NCBI GenBank assembly: GCA_947471745.1
Contig: CANJKZ010000068.1
Coordinates: forward strand, 1,531,001 to 1,595,000
Length of the DNA stretch: 64,000 bases
Direction of reading: 5' to 3'
Source of the DNA: Closterium sp. Naga37s-1
Lineage: Eukaryota > Streptophyta > Zygnematophyceae > Desmidiales > Closteriaceae
In this document: piece after piece, positions 10,308 to 22,800 of the stretch
Numbering within the stretch: position 1 is the first letter of the stretch
How the letters are laid out: each line of letters opens with the position of its first letter
Translations under genes and position numbers: made by a program
Notes under the pieces: model-generated
What the model was told of the DNA's origin: nothing
What the model saw: only the letters and a program-made list of their open reading frames with translations
The model's database searches: none

Positions 10308-11457
10308 CAGATGCAGATAACGGGATCGAGATACTTTGCTGCGACTTCGAATCGAGGGTACGGGCGGATATTAACTCGAATACTTTTAGGAATCAACCTG
10401 GAGACTATGTGCAGCGACGAGGTGAAGAGAGGTGAAGAGTAGGACAAGAGAATGTTGGGAATACGCGGGCGTAAAGAATCGTGCGGGCACATATATAGTG
10501 CAAGGCAGGGCGAGTAGGGGGCGGCGGAAGGAGGCGGGGACGGCGGCGCGGGATGATAGGAGAACGGGAACGGCAGGAAAAGCTCCAATGGGGCCAGCAG
10601 TGCGAGCGACGGGAAGGAACGACGCGACTCGACATCGTCGCGCGTTTTGCGGCAGGTACGAGCTGAGCGCGGGCTGGCGATGTGGGAAACACTTCGGTGG
10701 GGCATGAATCGCATGTCCTTCGCGTACACATAATTGTGTTTGCAAATAATTATCTGCTGCTCGAAGCGTGCACACATGATTATTGAACCGCGTGTGTTAG
10801 TCCTTCGACGGTGGAATATCGTGCATCTTGCCTTCAGATCGCAATGAGCAGCAGCATGAAGACCAGGAATATAGCCTCACAATTATTGGCGCCAGCTTGC
10901 ATCAACCATCGAGGGAAACAGTCACAAGGCCGACAACAAGCTACCGTACGCGATAAGAGCGATAGGTACAATGGAGAGTGCCACTAACTAGAGGCCATGC
11001 CATACACAATTAGTGTCGGGGTGATTTTCTACCTCGCTATTGGAAAATGTTGAAGTAGCATGAAACACATACGAAACGACTTTCGCGAGCAAACATATGA
11101 GTAATACGGGTAACTAGACGTGGTTCGCGCGATGGGGCCCTGGTCCCGAACCTGCTCGGCGGTTCGGTCCCAAGGTCCCCACCTAGCCGCGTCAGTGTGG
11201 CCCGGGCCACGTCAGAGTGGCGTGATTGCTGCGTCAGAGAGGCCCGGCTGACTTGGTTTTGGGCCATCAGCCACGCCTCGGGGCCAAGGCTCGGCCGCCG
11301 AAAGCCGATTCGGGTGAGCGGCCGAGTGCCCAGCCATGGTTTCGTCGTTTTGCTCGTGCCCAGCGGGTGGACGCCGTTACCCTGATCCCCCGCTACTGAG
11401 CAAAACAGTTGTTGCTCTCACGTTGACGCGTGGCGTTTCAACACCCGCTCGCCGTCC
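10308..11457. promoter_or_regulatory. bidirectional promoter region between genes A and B
   Basis: The two LRR genes start head-to-head 1150 bp apart (ATG at 10307 on the minus strand and 11458 on the plus strand). A TATA-like element, CTATATATG read on the minus strand, lies at about 10490-10499, some 185 bp upstream of the gene A start. No clear TATA box is seen for gene B. The rest holds no open frame with recognisable content. The promoter role is inferred from gene orientation. Confidence 0.55.
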
Positions 11458-14400
11458 ATGACGGGCCGCGCGAGGCGGACCTCGCGATCGCAGATCGTTG
11501 CCGCAGCCCTTCCCTGGCTAGTAGCGGCGGTCGTCGCCAGTCTCCTGCCACGTGTCGTGCAGCCCGTGACTCTCGCCGACTCCCAAGGTGCGCCACGCTC
11601 GCAAGACGTAGCTTTTACTACTCTCGACCAGCAGCAAGTCACGCTCCCTCCTCTATTCCGCTCTACTCGCGCGACTTCCATTAGTACTCGTGACCGTTAC
11701 CGCATTGTAACGACGAACCCTTCCTTCGCGCTGCTCTCGTGCTGCTCTCTCGTTGCGCACGCGCTGCTCTCGCGCTGCTCCCGCGCCCTCGCACTGCTCT
11801 CGGTCCCGCTGCGATCGCGCTGCGCTCGCGCTGCTCCCTCGCTGCGCTCGCGCTGCTCCCTCGCTGCGCTCGCGCTGCTCTCGCGCTGCTCTCGCGCTGC
11901 TCTCGAGCTGCTCTCGCGCTGCTCTCGAGCTGCTCTCGCGCTGCTCCCCCGCTGCTCCGCGCTGCTCTCGCGCTGCGCTCGCGCTGATCTCGCGCTGCTC
12001 CCGCGCTGCGCTCGCGCTGATCTCGCGCTGCTCTCGCGCTGCGCTCGCGCTGATCTCGCGCGTTGGTGGCGTCCCCTGCCATCCTCGCGTAGTACCTCCT
12101 CCCCTCGCCCTCTTCCCCTCTCGGACGGAGTCATTTTCACAAAATAGAGTGGGGCATAGCCAGTGGAGTTTTTTTTGAGAATTCTCAAAAAAACCCCCTC
12201 CAGCATCATTTTCACAAAATAGAGTGGGGCATAGCCAGTGGAAGACAAGTCTCGCGCCTTGGTGGCGTCCCCTGCCATCCTCGCATAGTACCTCCTCCCC
12301 TCGCCCATTTCCCCTCGCCATCGAACGGAGTCACTTTCACAAAATAATGGGATACAGCCAGGGCAGGCAGGAATGACCATGACCTGCACCAGGGGGGTCC
12401 AGCAATAACAGGAAGTGCCTGGGTGGGGGCCGATCGGGTAGTTTTGAGGCGCCTCGGGTAGTTAACAATTTGCCACAAGAGCAGAGTGTAATGACAGGTC
12501 AGGTGCATGGGAGGGCGTGGGGAGAGGGGCCAGAGTGGGGAGAGGGGCCAGAGTGGGGAGAGGGGCCAGAGTGGGGAGAGGGGCCAGAGTGGGGAGAGGG
12601 GCCAGAGTGGGGAGAGGGGCCAGAGTGGGGAGAGGGGCCAGAGTGGCCGCTGTGGGCGGGTAGTCCCTTCCCATGGGGTGCGCGGGCCGGTGATGCTTTG
12701 GCTTGGATGCTTGGCGGCCTGAGCCGGAGTGAGGGGCTCCGGAGGACGGGGGCCTCCTCTGGAGCTGAGGAGCCTGCTCCGCTAGTCATCCGCTGTGGGG
12801 AGCAGAGGTAGTCATCGCCACGTAGGCAAAGCCTCCAGCCACGTAGGCACAGCCTCCAGCCACGTAGGCACAGCGGAGTGAGGGGCTGGAGGATGGGGGC
12901 CCTCTGGAGCTGAAGAGCCTGCTCTGTTAGTCATCCGCCTGTGCTCTGCTAGCCCTTCCAGAGCACAGCCCTTCCAGAGCACAGCCCTTCCAGAGCACAG
13001 CCCTTCCAGAGCACAGCCCTTCCAGAGCACAGCCCTTGCAGAGCACAGCCCTTGCAGAGCACAGCCCTTCCAGAGCACAGCCCTTGCAGAGCACAGCCCT
13101 TCCAGAGCACAGCCCTTGCAGAGCACAGCCCTTCCAGAGCACAGCCCTTGCAGAGGCGAGTTTCTGCTTCTGAGGGTGTCAAGAATCGCTCTCCCTCTCC
13201 CTCACCCTTTTCCTCTCCCTTCTCCATCTACCACGGAGCTAACGATTTGCACTGGAGCCTGCTGTCCCGCTGGCCTTCCCTCCAGCTTGTGCTGTACTTC
13301 AGTTTTGCGCAGAACTGAACTCTTGCATTGACGTCCATCCCCTCTTCCTCTCCTCCCCCCTCTCCCTCCCCCTCCCCCTCTCTCCTCCCAAGTCCCGAAT
13401 TCCCGCTGTCCGCTGCACCTCGCCTCCCTCACTGCGCGCTCGTGCCTGCGCACACGTATATCCCTCACTGCGCGCTGTGGCGGCGCTGAAGGAGTGTGCG
13501 GTAGAGTGGGGGATGAGATTAGTATTTCTACCGTGCGTAGTTCACTACAAACGTGCATACCATGTATCTCCCTCACTGCACCTCGCCCAGTGGCGGCAGC
13601 CATGAGACTAGGCGAGCTGCAGCTTAGGAGAATTCTTTAGCAGAAGAAATACAGTAGAGTTAAAACTCTTGTGTTGCCAGCTCAAAAAACAAGATCGAAA
13701 CTGAGCTCTAAGTCCACTACAACGATTAAAACGCAAAAACTGAGCTCCCTCACTGCACCTCGCGCAGTGGCGGCGCTGAAGGATTGTGTAGTATTTTTCA
13801 CAACAAGAGTGCATACCGTGTATCTCCCTCACTGCCTGCGCGTATCTCCCTCACTGCCTGCGCGTATCTCCCTCACTGCCTGCGCGTATCTCTCTCACTG
13901 CACCTCTCGCAGTGGCGGCGCTGAAGGAGTGTGCGGTGGAGTGGGGGATGAGCGTCAATGCAGCGTCAAGGTGGGCGCGGGGCATGGATTGCGCGCCGGC
14001 ACAGGGCATCACATGCGACAGTGACGGCATGGTGACGGCGCTGTGAGTGGGAGGGGGTGGGGGGGATGAGCGCGAGGGGGGATGGGGGGGGGGAATGAGC
14101 GCGACAGGGTGGGCGCGGAGTGCACTCAGGCACAGGGCATCACATGTGACGGGGACAGCATGGTGACGTCCATGTGAGTGCGGAATCGAGTATCAGGGTA
14201 TTCATGATGCACTCGGGGATTTGAGCGCGATGGGTTGAGTGGAGGACGTGGAGTGCAGGCAGGCGCAGGGCATCACATGTATAAGAGTCGAGCACAGGCT
14301 TGCCATGGACAGATGCATTGTGTTGCCGCTGCCGCATGCATGCCGTGTCAACATGCATGCCGTGTCAACATGCATGCCGTGTCAACATGCATGCCGTGTC

Positions 14401-16794
14401 AACATGCATGCCGTGTCAACATGCATGCCGCGTCAACATGTAATGCATGCATGCTGTGTCAACATGCGAACACTCTCGTGTTTCTTGTTCTCGTGCTCAC
14501 TCATCCCTCCCCTCCCACCGCCCGTCCCCACCTCTCCACCCCTCTCTCTTTCTTTGGGTGAGCAGAGACGTGTCCAACAGGGGCCTCAACGGCCGCTTGC
14601 CTGTTGCCCTCTCCGCCCTCTCGCGCCTTCAATCCCTGTCAGTTGCCCCACCTCCTCTCCCTGTCAGCCGTCTCCAATCACTGCCAGTCAGTTACTGTCA
14701 GCCGTCTCCACTCACTGTCAGCCGTCTCCACTCACTGTCAGTCAGTTACTCACTGTCAGCCGTCTCCACTCACTGTCAGTCAGTTACTCACTGTCAGCTG
14801 TCTCCACTCACTGTCAGTCACTTACTCACTGTCAGCCGTCTCCATGCCCATCCCCATCTCCTCCCTCTCGCACCTCCACTCCCTGTCAGTCGCCTCCTCT
14901 CCCTCTCAGTCGCCTCCTCTCCCCTCATTCGCCTCCACTCACTGTTTGTCGCCCTGCAACCCCCCTTCACCCAACCCACCTCGCTCTCCACTCCACCCAT
15001 CACCCTCCACCTGTCACTCACTCCGTTGCCTCCTCACTCTCATGCTCTCTCACCTCCCAATACCACCACCACACCCCCCCCTCCCCACCCGTCCCCCGTC
15101 CCACCCCCTCCCACCTCGTCCTCTTGTGCACTCCTCCACCCGTCACCACTCAACCCGTCACCACTCAACCCGTCACCACTCTCCACTTGTCACCACTCTC
15201 CACCCGTCACCACTCTCCACCCGTCACCACTCTCCACCCATCTTCTTTGATTTCTCACTCTCATGCTCTGCCCTCTCACTCCGCCCACGTTCCACCGTAC
15301 CACCTCTTCCCCTTGGGCCCCTCCTCTTATGCCTGACGCGTGCAGTGATGTGCACCAGAACCAGCTGTCCGGACCTCTGCCACCCGCCCTTTCCACTCTC
15401 CAACTCCCTACCCCTCCTCCCTTGAGCCCCTCCTCTTGTGCCCGACGCGTGCAGTGATGTGCACCAAAACCAAGTGTTTGGACCCACCCACCACGTCCCA
15501 ACACCCACTACCACATCCTCCCCTATTCCTCCCCCCTCTCACCCGCTCCTCTTGTGCCCGATGCGTGCGGTGCAGTGATGTGCACCAGAACCAACTGTCC
15601 GGACCTCTGTCATTCCACCCACGTTCCACCATGCCCCCTCTTCCCCTTGGACCCCTCCTCACCCCCCTCTTTCCCCTTGCCCCACGCGTGCAGTGATGAG
15701 CACCAGAACCAGTCGCTCTCCCACCTTCCAATACCCACCACGCCCCCCACTCCCTATTCCTCCCCCCTCCCAACCCCTCCTCTTGTGCACAACGGTGCAG
15801 TGATGTGCACCAGAATCAGATGTCCGGACCTCTGCCTCCTCACTCCAATGCTCTCCCACCCACCTCCCAATACCCACCACATTCCCCACTCTCTACTCTC
15901 TACTCTCTACTCCCCTCCCCTCCCACCCCACCCCCTCCTCTTGTGCCCCACGCTTGCGGTGCAGTGATGTGCACGTGAACCAAATGTCCGGACCCCTGCC
16001 ATCTACCCTCTCCACTCTCGTCCGCCTGAACACCCTGTGAGGCTGTGAGGCGCACTGCCCCCTGTGAGGCGCACTGCCCCCTGTGAGGCGCACTGCCCCT
16101 TGTGAGGCGCACTGCCCCCTTTTGGGACTTTGAGCTGAGGAGACCTTAGTGTTGTTCTTGTGTGGTCTCTCTGCATGCACGAGCGGGTGGCAGGTCACTA
16201 ATACCGCATGCGTGGGGTGGCATGTCACTAATACCGCATGAGTGGGGTGGCAGGTCACTAATACCGCATGCGTGGGGTGGCATGTCACTAATACCGCATG
16301 CGTGGGGTGGCAGGTCACTAATACCGCATGCGTGGGGTGGCAGGTCACTAATACCGCATGCGTGGGGTGGCAGGTCACTAATACCGCATGCGTGGGGTGG
16401 CATGTCACTAATACCGCATGCGTGGGGTGGCAGGTCACTAATACCGCATGCGTGGGGTGGCAGGTCACTAATACCGCATGCGTGGGGTGGCAGGTCACTA
16501 ATACCGCATGCGTGGGGTGGCAGGTCACTAATACCGCATGCGTGGGGTGGCATGTCACTAATACCGCATGCGTGGGGTGGCAGGTCACTAATACCGCATG
16601 CGTGGGGTGGCAGGTCACTAATACCGCATGCGTGGGGTGGCATGTCACTAATACCGCATGCGTGGGGTGGCAGGTCACTAATACCGCATGCGTGGGTTGG
16701 TAGGTCACTAATACCGCATGCGTGGGGTGGCAGGTCACTAATACCGCATGCGTGGGGTGGCGGTCTGGTTTGTGTCTTTTTGTGTGCGTGCGCA

Positions 16795-16837
<43 letters not shown>

Positions 16838-19800
16838 TTTGTGTGTGTGTGTGTGTACGTGTGTGTGTGCATGTGTGTGTATGTGTATGTGTGCATCTGT
16901 GTGTGCGTGCATGCATGTGTGTGTGTGTGTTTGTTGCACGCATGCAGATGTCTGAGCAGCAACAACTTCTCGGGCCCTATTTTCGACGTCATTGTCAACA
17001 TGCCATCCCTTGTTACCATGTAACCAACATGCCATCCCTTGTTGCAATGTAACCAACATGCTATCCCTTGTTACCATGTAACCGACATGCCATCCCTTGT
17101 TACCCTGTAATCAACATGCCATCCCTTGTTACCATGTAACCGACATGCCATCCCTTGTTACCCTGTAATCAACATGCCATCCCTTGTTACCCTGTAACCA
17201 ACATGCCATCCCGTGTTGCCCTGTAACCAACATCACATCCCGTGTTGCCCTGTAACCAACATGCCATCCCTTGTTGCCCTGTAACTAACATGCCATCCCT
17301 TGTTACCCTGTAACCAACATGCCATCCCTTGTTACCCTGTAACCAACATGCCATCCCTTGTTGCCGTGTAACCAACATCACATCCCTTGTTGCCCTGTAA
17401 TCAACATGCCATCCCGTGTTGCCCTGTAACCAGCATTCCATCCCTTGTTACCCTGTAACCAACATGCCATCCCTTGTTACCCTGTAACTCTGAGAACTTA
17501 GGCTTAGAAGCGATGCATTAGTAATGAGCTTGAAGCTCTTTAAATACATCCAAGAAGGGGAGGGAATGGATGGGGAAGGGAATCGGGGGCAATCCTAGGG
17601 ATTGGGGGTAATCCCAAGGCGATCTCCAATTGGTGGGTTGGAGATTGCTTGGAGATGACATTTGGGTTTGGTTGGGATGTAGGTGTACACCCAACCAAAC
17701 ACAATGTGCAAACTACACTACTCTAGAAAATACAAAGTACAAAGTGTGAGATTGAAGGCTAACACTAACACCCCCCCATAGGCGTCAATCGAACTCATGG
17801 TAGAGAGGGTGGTGCACAGAGCCCCATGGCGCCTAGGAGACGGTGGTGGGGAACTTTCCCAAGGGGCTTGGTGAACAGATCAGCCAGATTGCAGTCAGAT
17901 GCAACGTATTCCACTTTCAGCTGCTCCTGTTGGACAAGGTCACGGATGAAGAAGTGCCGAAGTTCAATATGCTTGGTGCGGGTGTGATACACAGGATCTT
18001 GAGAGATGTGGATGGTACTCTGGTTGTCACACCAGAGGGTGGGGGCGGACTGTGGGAAACCAAGCTCCTGGAGTAGGAAGGTGAGCCAACGGGCCTCCTG
18101 AGCAGCCATGGTGCCTGCGTAGAGCTCTGCCTCACAGGAGGAGAGGGAGACTGCAGACGACCTGGTGGAGCGCCAACTGACAATTCCGCTCCCAAGGGTG
18201 AAGCAGTACCCCTGAGAGGAGCGTCGGTCGGTCTGGTCATCAGCCCAGGAGGAGTCGGTGTAACCTTCCAGGCGAGGAGGGGAGAGCCCACCGAGTGTGA
18301 GAACGTGAGACTTGGTGCCCTGAAGATAGCGCAGCACCCGCTTCGCCGCCTTCCAGTGAAGATCAGTGGAGCGTCCAGGGGCCACGTAGCGAGAGAGGAC
18401 ACTGACAGGATAGGCCAAGTCCGGTCGGGTGCACATCATGGCGTACATGAGGGACCCAACAAGCTCCGGGTATGGCTCAGAGCAGGCCTCTGGTGTGGGT
18501 ACAGCTGGAGCAGTGAGGAGGTGTTGCAGCGGCAGCGGGGTGGCAACAGGTGTGCACAGCTCCATCTCAAACCGCTTGAGCACATTGTCGATGTAGAACT
18601 CCTGGGAGAGTGAAATGGTGCGAGCCTGGCGATCACGAGTGATCTCCATCCCCGGGTAGTGCTTGAGGTCACCGAGGTCTTTCATCTGGAGAGCCTTGCT
18701 CAGGGCTGCCTGGACAGAGGTCATCTGTGCCGAGTCCTTGGCAACGAGGATGAAATCATCCACGTAGACCAGGATGTAGAATGGCTCAGAATGACGGCGG
18801 ATGAAGAGAGTCGGGTCAGCAGTTGAAGGGTGGAAGTCCAGGGAGAGGAGGACTTCTTTCACCTTGTTGTGCCATTCGCGAGGGGCTTGCTTAAGGCCAT
18901 AGACGGGGCGATTCAGCTTCCAGACAGTGTTGGGAGGGAATTCTCCTGGGAAGCCTTCTGGTCTGTCCATGAACACTCTCTCCTTGAGACGTCCTTGTAG
19001 GAAGGCGGATGAGGCATCCATGGATTTGATCTCAAAGTCTTCTCGAGCTGCGACATCCATGAGCGTACGAATGGTGGGAGGTTTGGATGTGGGGGAGAAG
19101 GTTAGGAAGAAGTCGCGGTACTGCTGCTGGGTGAAGCCCTTGGCTACGTAACGCGCTTTGAACACCGGGGCCTCGTCTGGGAGCTGTTTTACACGGAACA
19201 ACCACTTGCCCCGGACGATGTTGACTCCTAGAGGTGGAGTCTCGTCGTCGAAGGAGTGGTTGCGGGTGAATGCTGCAATCTCCGCTTCCATGGCAGCACG
19301 CCATTCGGCAGCATGAGGGCCTGAGAGAGCCTCTTGGACGGTGAGAGGGATAGGGATGGTCGGGTTCTCCGCGAAGTTGAGGGAGGGTGAGTCAGTGATG
19401 TCGGGGAAGATGTGCGAGAGCTGAGGAATGACTGCATGAAGATCACACAGCTCCTCATGCCTGTCTTCCAGAAGGGTAGAGGGCACATCCCCCCCAACAG
19501 GAGGAGGCGGTGTGATCGCCGTGTATCGAAGAACCAGCGCTAGTAGAAGAGCCGCGCCATGCGAACGAGTGCCATGAGCCACCGGAGAAGAGGGTGGGGC
19601 AGGCGGTGTCGGAGGGGTTGACTTAGGAGGCTTGGGTGGGGGAATGGGCCGCCGGTGGTACGTGATCAGCTCGGGCGACTGTGGGAGAGCGGGTTCCTCT
19701 GTGGTGGGGGGAACCGGGGGAGGAGGTGGGGCCGGAGGGTGGGACCGCCGATGGTAGGTGATAGGTGCGCTCGGAGGTGGCTGCACAGTCGGCGGAGTGG

Positions 19801-22800
19801 GAAGTGAGGGGGATGGAGGAGCAGCTGCCGAAGACACCGGTGAGGGCGGGTCAGAGACCGCAGAGGGGGACGGTGCGGTGGCAGGAGGGGTAGGGGGTGA
19901 AGGGGCCGGAGCAGGCGAGAGGTCAGGAGGCGCATCAAAGTCTGCCCACACGAGGGAGGGTGGGTCAGGGAGAGGGTCCCGTCCCGAAGTGGAGTAGAAT
20001 GGGCGGGTCTCATCAAAGACAACGTCGCGGCTCCGGACCAACTCCTGAGTGGAGGGATTGAGGAAGAGGTAGTCAGGCGAGTCGGCGTTGTGTCCGAGGT
20101 AGATGCATGTCTGGGTCTTGGGACCGAGCTTGCCGCCGTGTTGCCGTCGAGCCTGAGGGTTGAGGAGGACATAGGCGGTGCATCCCCAAACGCGAAGAGA
20201 GCGAGCAGTGGGCGTTTTCCCGAGCCAGAGTGTGGTTGGAGTGGTGTCGGGAAGATGCGGGTGGGGGTAAAGGTTGTAGAGGAGGGCGGCGTGGTAGAGA
20301 GCGTACCCCCAGAGAGAGTGTGGAGCGTTGGAGTGGCTGAGGAGGCACCGAGTGATCTGCACCAGGGTGTGGTTGCGGCTCTCAGCTATGCCGTTCTGCT
20401 GCGGGCTATCAGGGAGGGTGAAGTTTTGCTGGATGCCTTCTGAAGAGCAGAAGGCTTTGAGCTTGTCGTTGCAAAACTCACCACCACCATCTGAGTGGAG
20501 GCGCTTGACTTTGCGGTCAAAGGCGGTCTGTGCCTGTTTAACCCACGCCATGAGGACCTCTGGAACCGCAGCCTTAGTGTGGAGGAGGTGAACAGAGACG
20601 TAGCGAGAGTGGTGATCGACGATAACAAGGAAGTAGCGATAACCACCTCGTGCGGGAACAGGGGCAGGGCCCTAGACGTCCAGGTGTACCAGGTCCAGTG
20701 GTCCTGCTGCGACAGAGGGTGAGGCCGGGTGGGGCTGTTGACGCAGTTTGCTCTTGGTGCAGTCAAGGCACGTGGGAGCGGGGGAGTCTGGTGGTGGAGG
20801 AAGTGAGGCTGGCAGGCCGAGTAGAAGTTTCTTGGAGGCCATGTCAGCAAGTGTGCGGAAGTTTGGGTGCCCGAGCCGATGGTGGTAGAGTATGGTCGGG
20901 TTGGAGAAACTGCGGCACGAGCATGGTGAGGTAGTCGCTGCTGTTTGGGTGGTTGACACCTGTGGGATGGGTACTTGCAGCGTGTAAAGGCCGCTGCTGT
21001 TGAGGGTGAAACGAGTCAAGACCTTGTTGGTGAGTGGGTCGAGGATATCACCATAGTTCTCGTTCTCCCAGAAGATGGTGCGTAGTCGAGCTTCCTGAAT
21101 TTCCGTTTGGGCCACGAGATTGTGGCGGAGTGAAGGCACGCACATTCCAGTGACAGTGCCGGAAGGGAAGGCGGGGCACGGGACTGTGGATGAACCCTTG
21201 GCATGAGTGGTGAAGCTTGAATCAGCTCCTAGGAGAGGGATGGGTGTTGCGTAGGGTTTGAAGGAGAGTGTCTCCTTGAGTACAGTGTGTGTGGCCCCGC
21301 TGTCGAGTGTGAACTCTATGTATTGTGGTGCTTGTGATGAGCCGAGGTACTGGGAGGAAGCTTCATTAATCATGGCAGTGCCAGAGAACAACAGGTTGAT
21401 ACGGGTATCAGCAGGAGCACTATCACTAGCACTAGCCGAAGCGGGGTCCTGGACCTCAACCAGGTTGGCCTTACGCGCACGCATCTAGTTTGGTGGCCTC
21501 TTGTCTATGCCGTGGATGGCGTACCATTTGTCGTCCTTCTTCTTGAAGCACGTAGCAAGGGGGTGGTTAGTGCCACCACACACTTGTCCCTTGCGGTTGC
21601 CATACTTGACGATGTAGGTGCACGGTTGCGCTGGAGGGGCGCCGAGGCAAGGGCCGATGCGACACTGGCTTGAGGCATGGGAGCACGGATGGCGTAAGCC
21701 TTGGCCTGAGCCGTGGAGTCTTTCTCGGCAGAGAGGAGTGCGGTGGAGACCTTGGCAAAAGTGAGGTCTTCCGCAATCAGCGTGAGAAGCATCTTCCTTG
21801 TGATTTCATAGGTTGTGGTGAGACCAACGAGAAGAGCTGCTGCAGGGGCCTGTTTGGGGAAGACTATTACCCAGCTCCTTGAGTTCGCCATGAATGGTCT
21901 GAACCTTGGCAATGTAGTCGGCCATTCCCGAGCAATCCTCAAAGCGGACCTGGAACATGCTGGGGATGAGGATGGCAACTCCGACTGCAGTCTTGTTCAT
22001 AAACCGATCCTGGAGATACTTCCAGATGGCGTCGGAGGTAGGGTAGTTATGGAACGTGTTGACAAGTTCTGGAGGGGTGGAGGCGATGAAGACGCTGATA
22101 ATTGCAGCATCGGCCTTCTCCCACTTCCGGTACTTCTCAACGGCTTCCTCATATGCCTTTGTGTCAGCCTCACTAGCGGATTCGGTCGGCTCGCGAGGGA
22201 GAAGGGGCTGTTTTCCCTTGCCACGGTTGAGGACGACATCCTTGAGGTCCAATCCCTGCACGTCACGGCTCAGCAGGTGCTTGTCAACCCCATAGCTCCA
22301 TTCCTTGAAGTTGGAGCTAGAGCCATCGGCGTCAAGACGGAGTGGGGTGATGGGGTTGGCCATGGTGGACGAGGCGAATGCCATGATGGAGACCCCTTAG
22401 GGTGTCGCGCGGAGTGCCGCTCTTGAGTCAACGATAGGAACTTGAGGTTTGGGGTTTCCGAAGGAGATTTTGAAGAACCGGAGGTTTAGGGTTTACGAAA
22501 GAGAATTTTGAGGTTTAGGGTTTCTGAAGGAGAATTCGACTGAAACGCCAATTTAGTGTCAACTACCTACTAATCCTATTCCCACACACCCCCCCGCACA
22601 CCACCCTCAGCTTCTCGGCTGCGCTGCTGCTCGGCTTCGCGGCTACACGGCTGCTCGGCTTCGCGGCTACGCTGCTGCTCGGCTGCGCTGCTGCACCTGT
22701 TCAGCTGCGGGAAAGGGAGGGGGATGGGGGTAGGAGTGCAGATGCGGAGCGACGGGCGGCAGCCCGAAGGTGAAGCTGCAGGGCGACGGGCGGCGGCCCG

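Noticed and set aside
11653..12389. Charged Arg/Ala/Glu minus-strand frames in gene B intron 1
   Set aside because: They are translations of the CTCGCGCTG repeat; three overlapping frames show the same pattern.
16186..16765. CRISPR-like array of 30-bp repeats
   Set aside because: The units are contiguous with no variable spacers and lie in a eukaryotic intron, so it is a minisatellite.
22480..22530. Interstitial telomere repeat
   Set aside because: Only two TTTAGGG units, separated by other sequence, in the copia-B leader; too few for a telomere tract.
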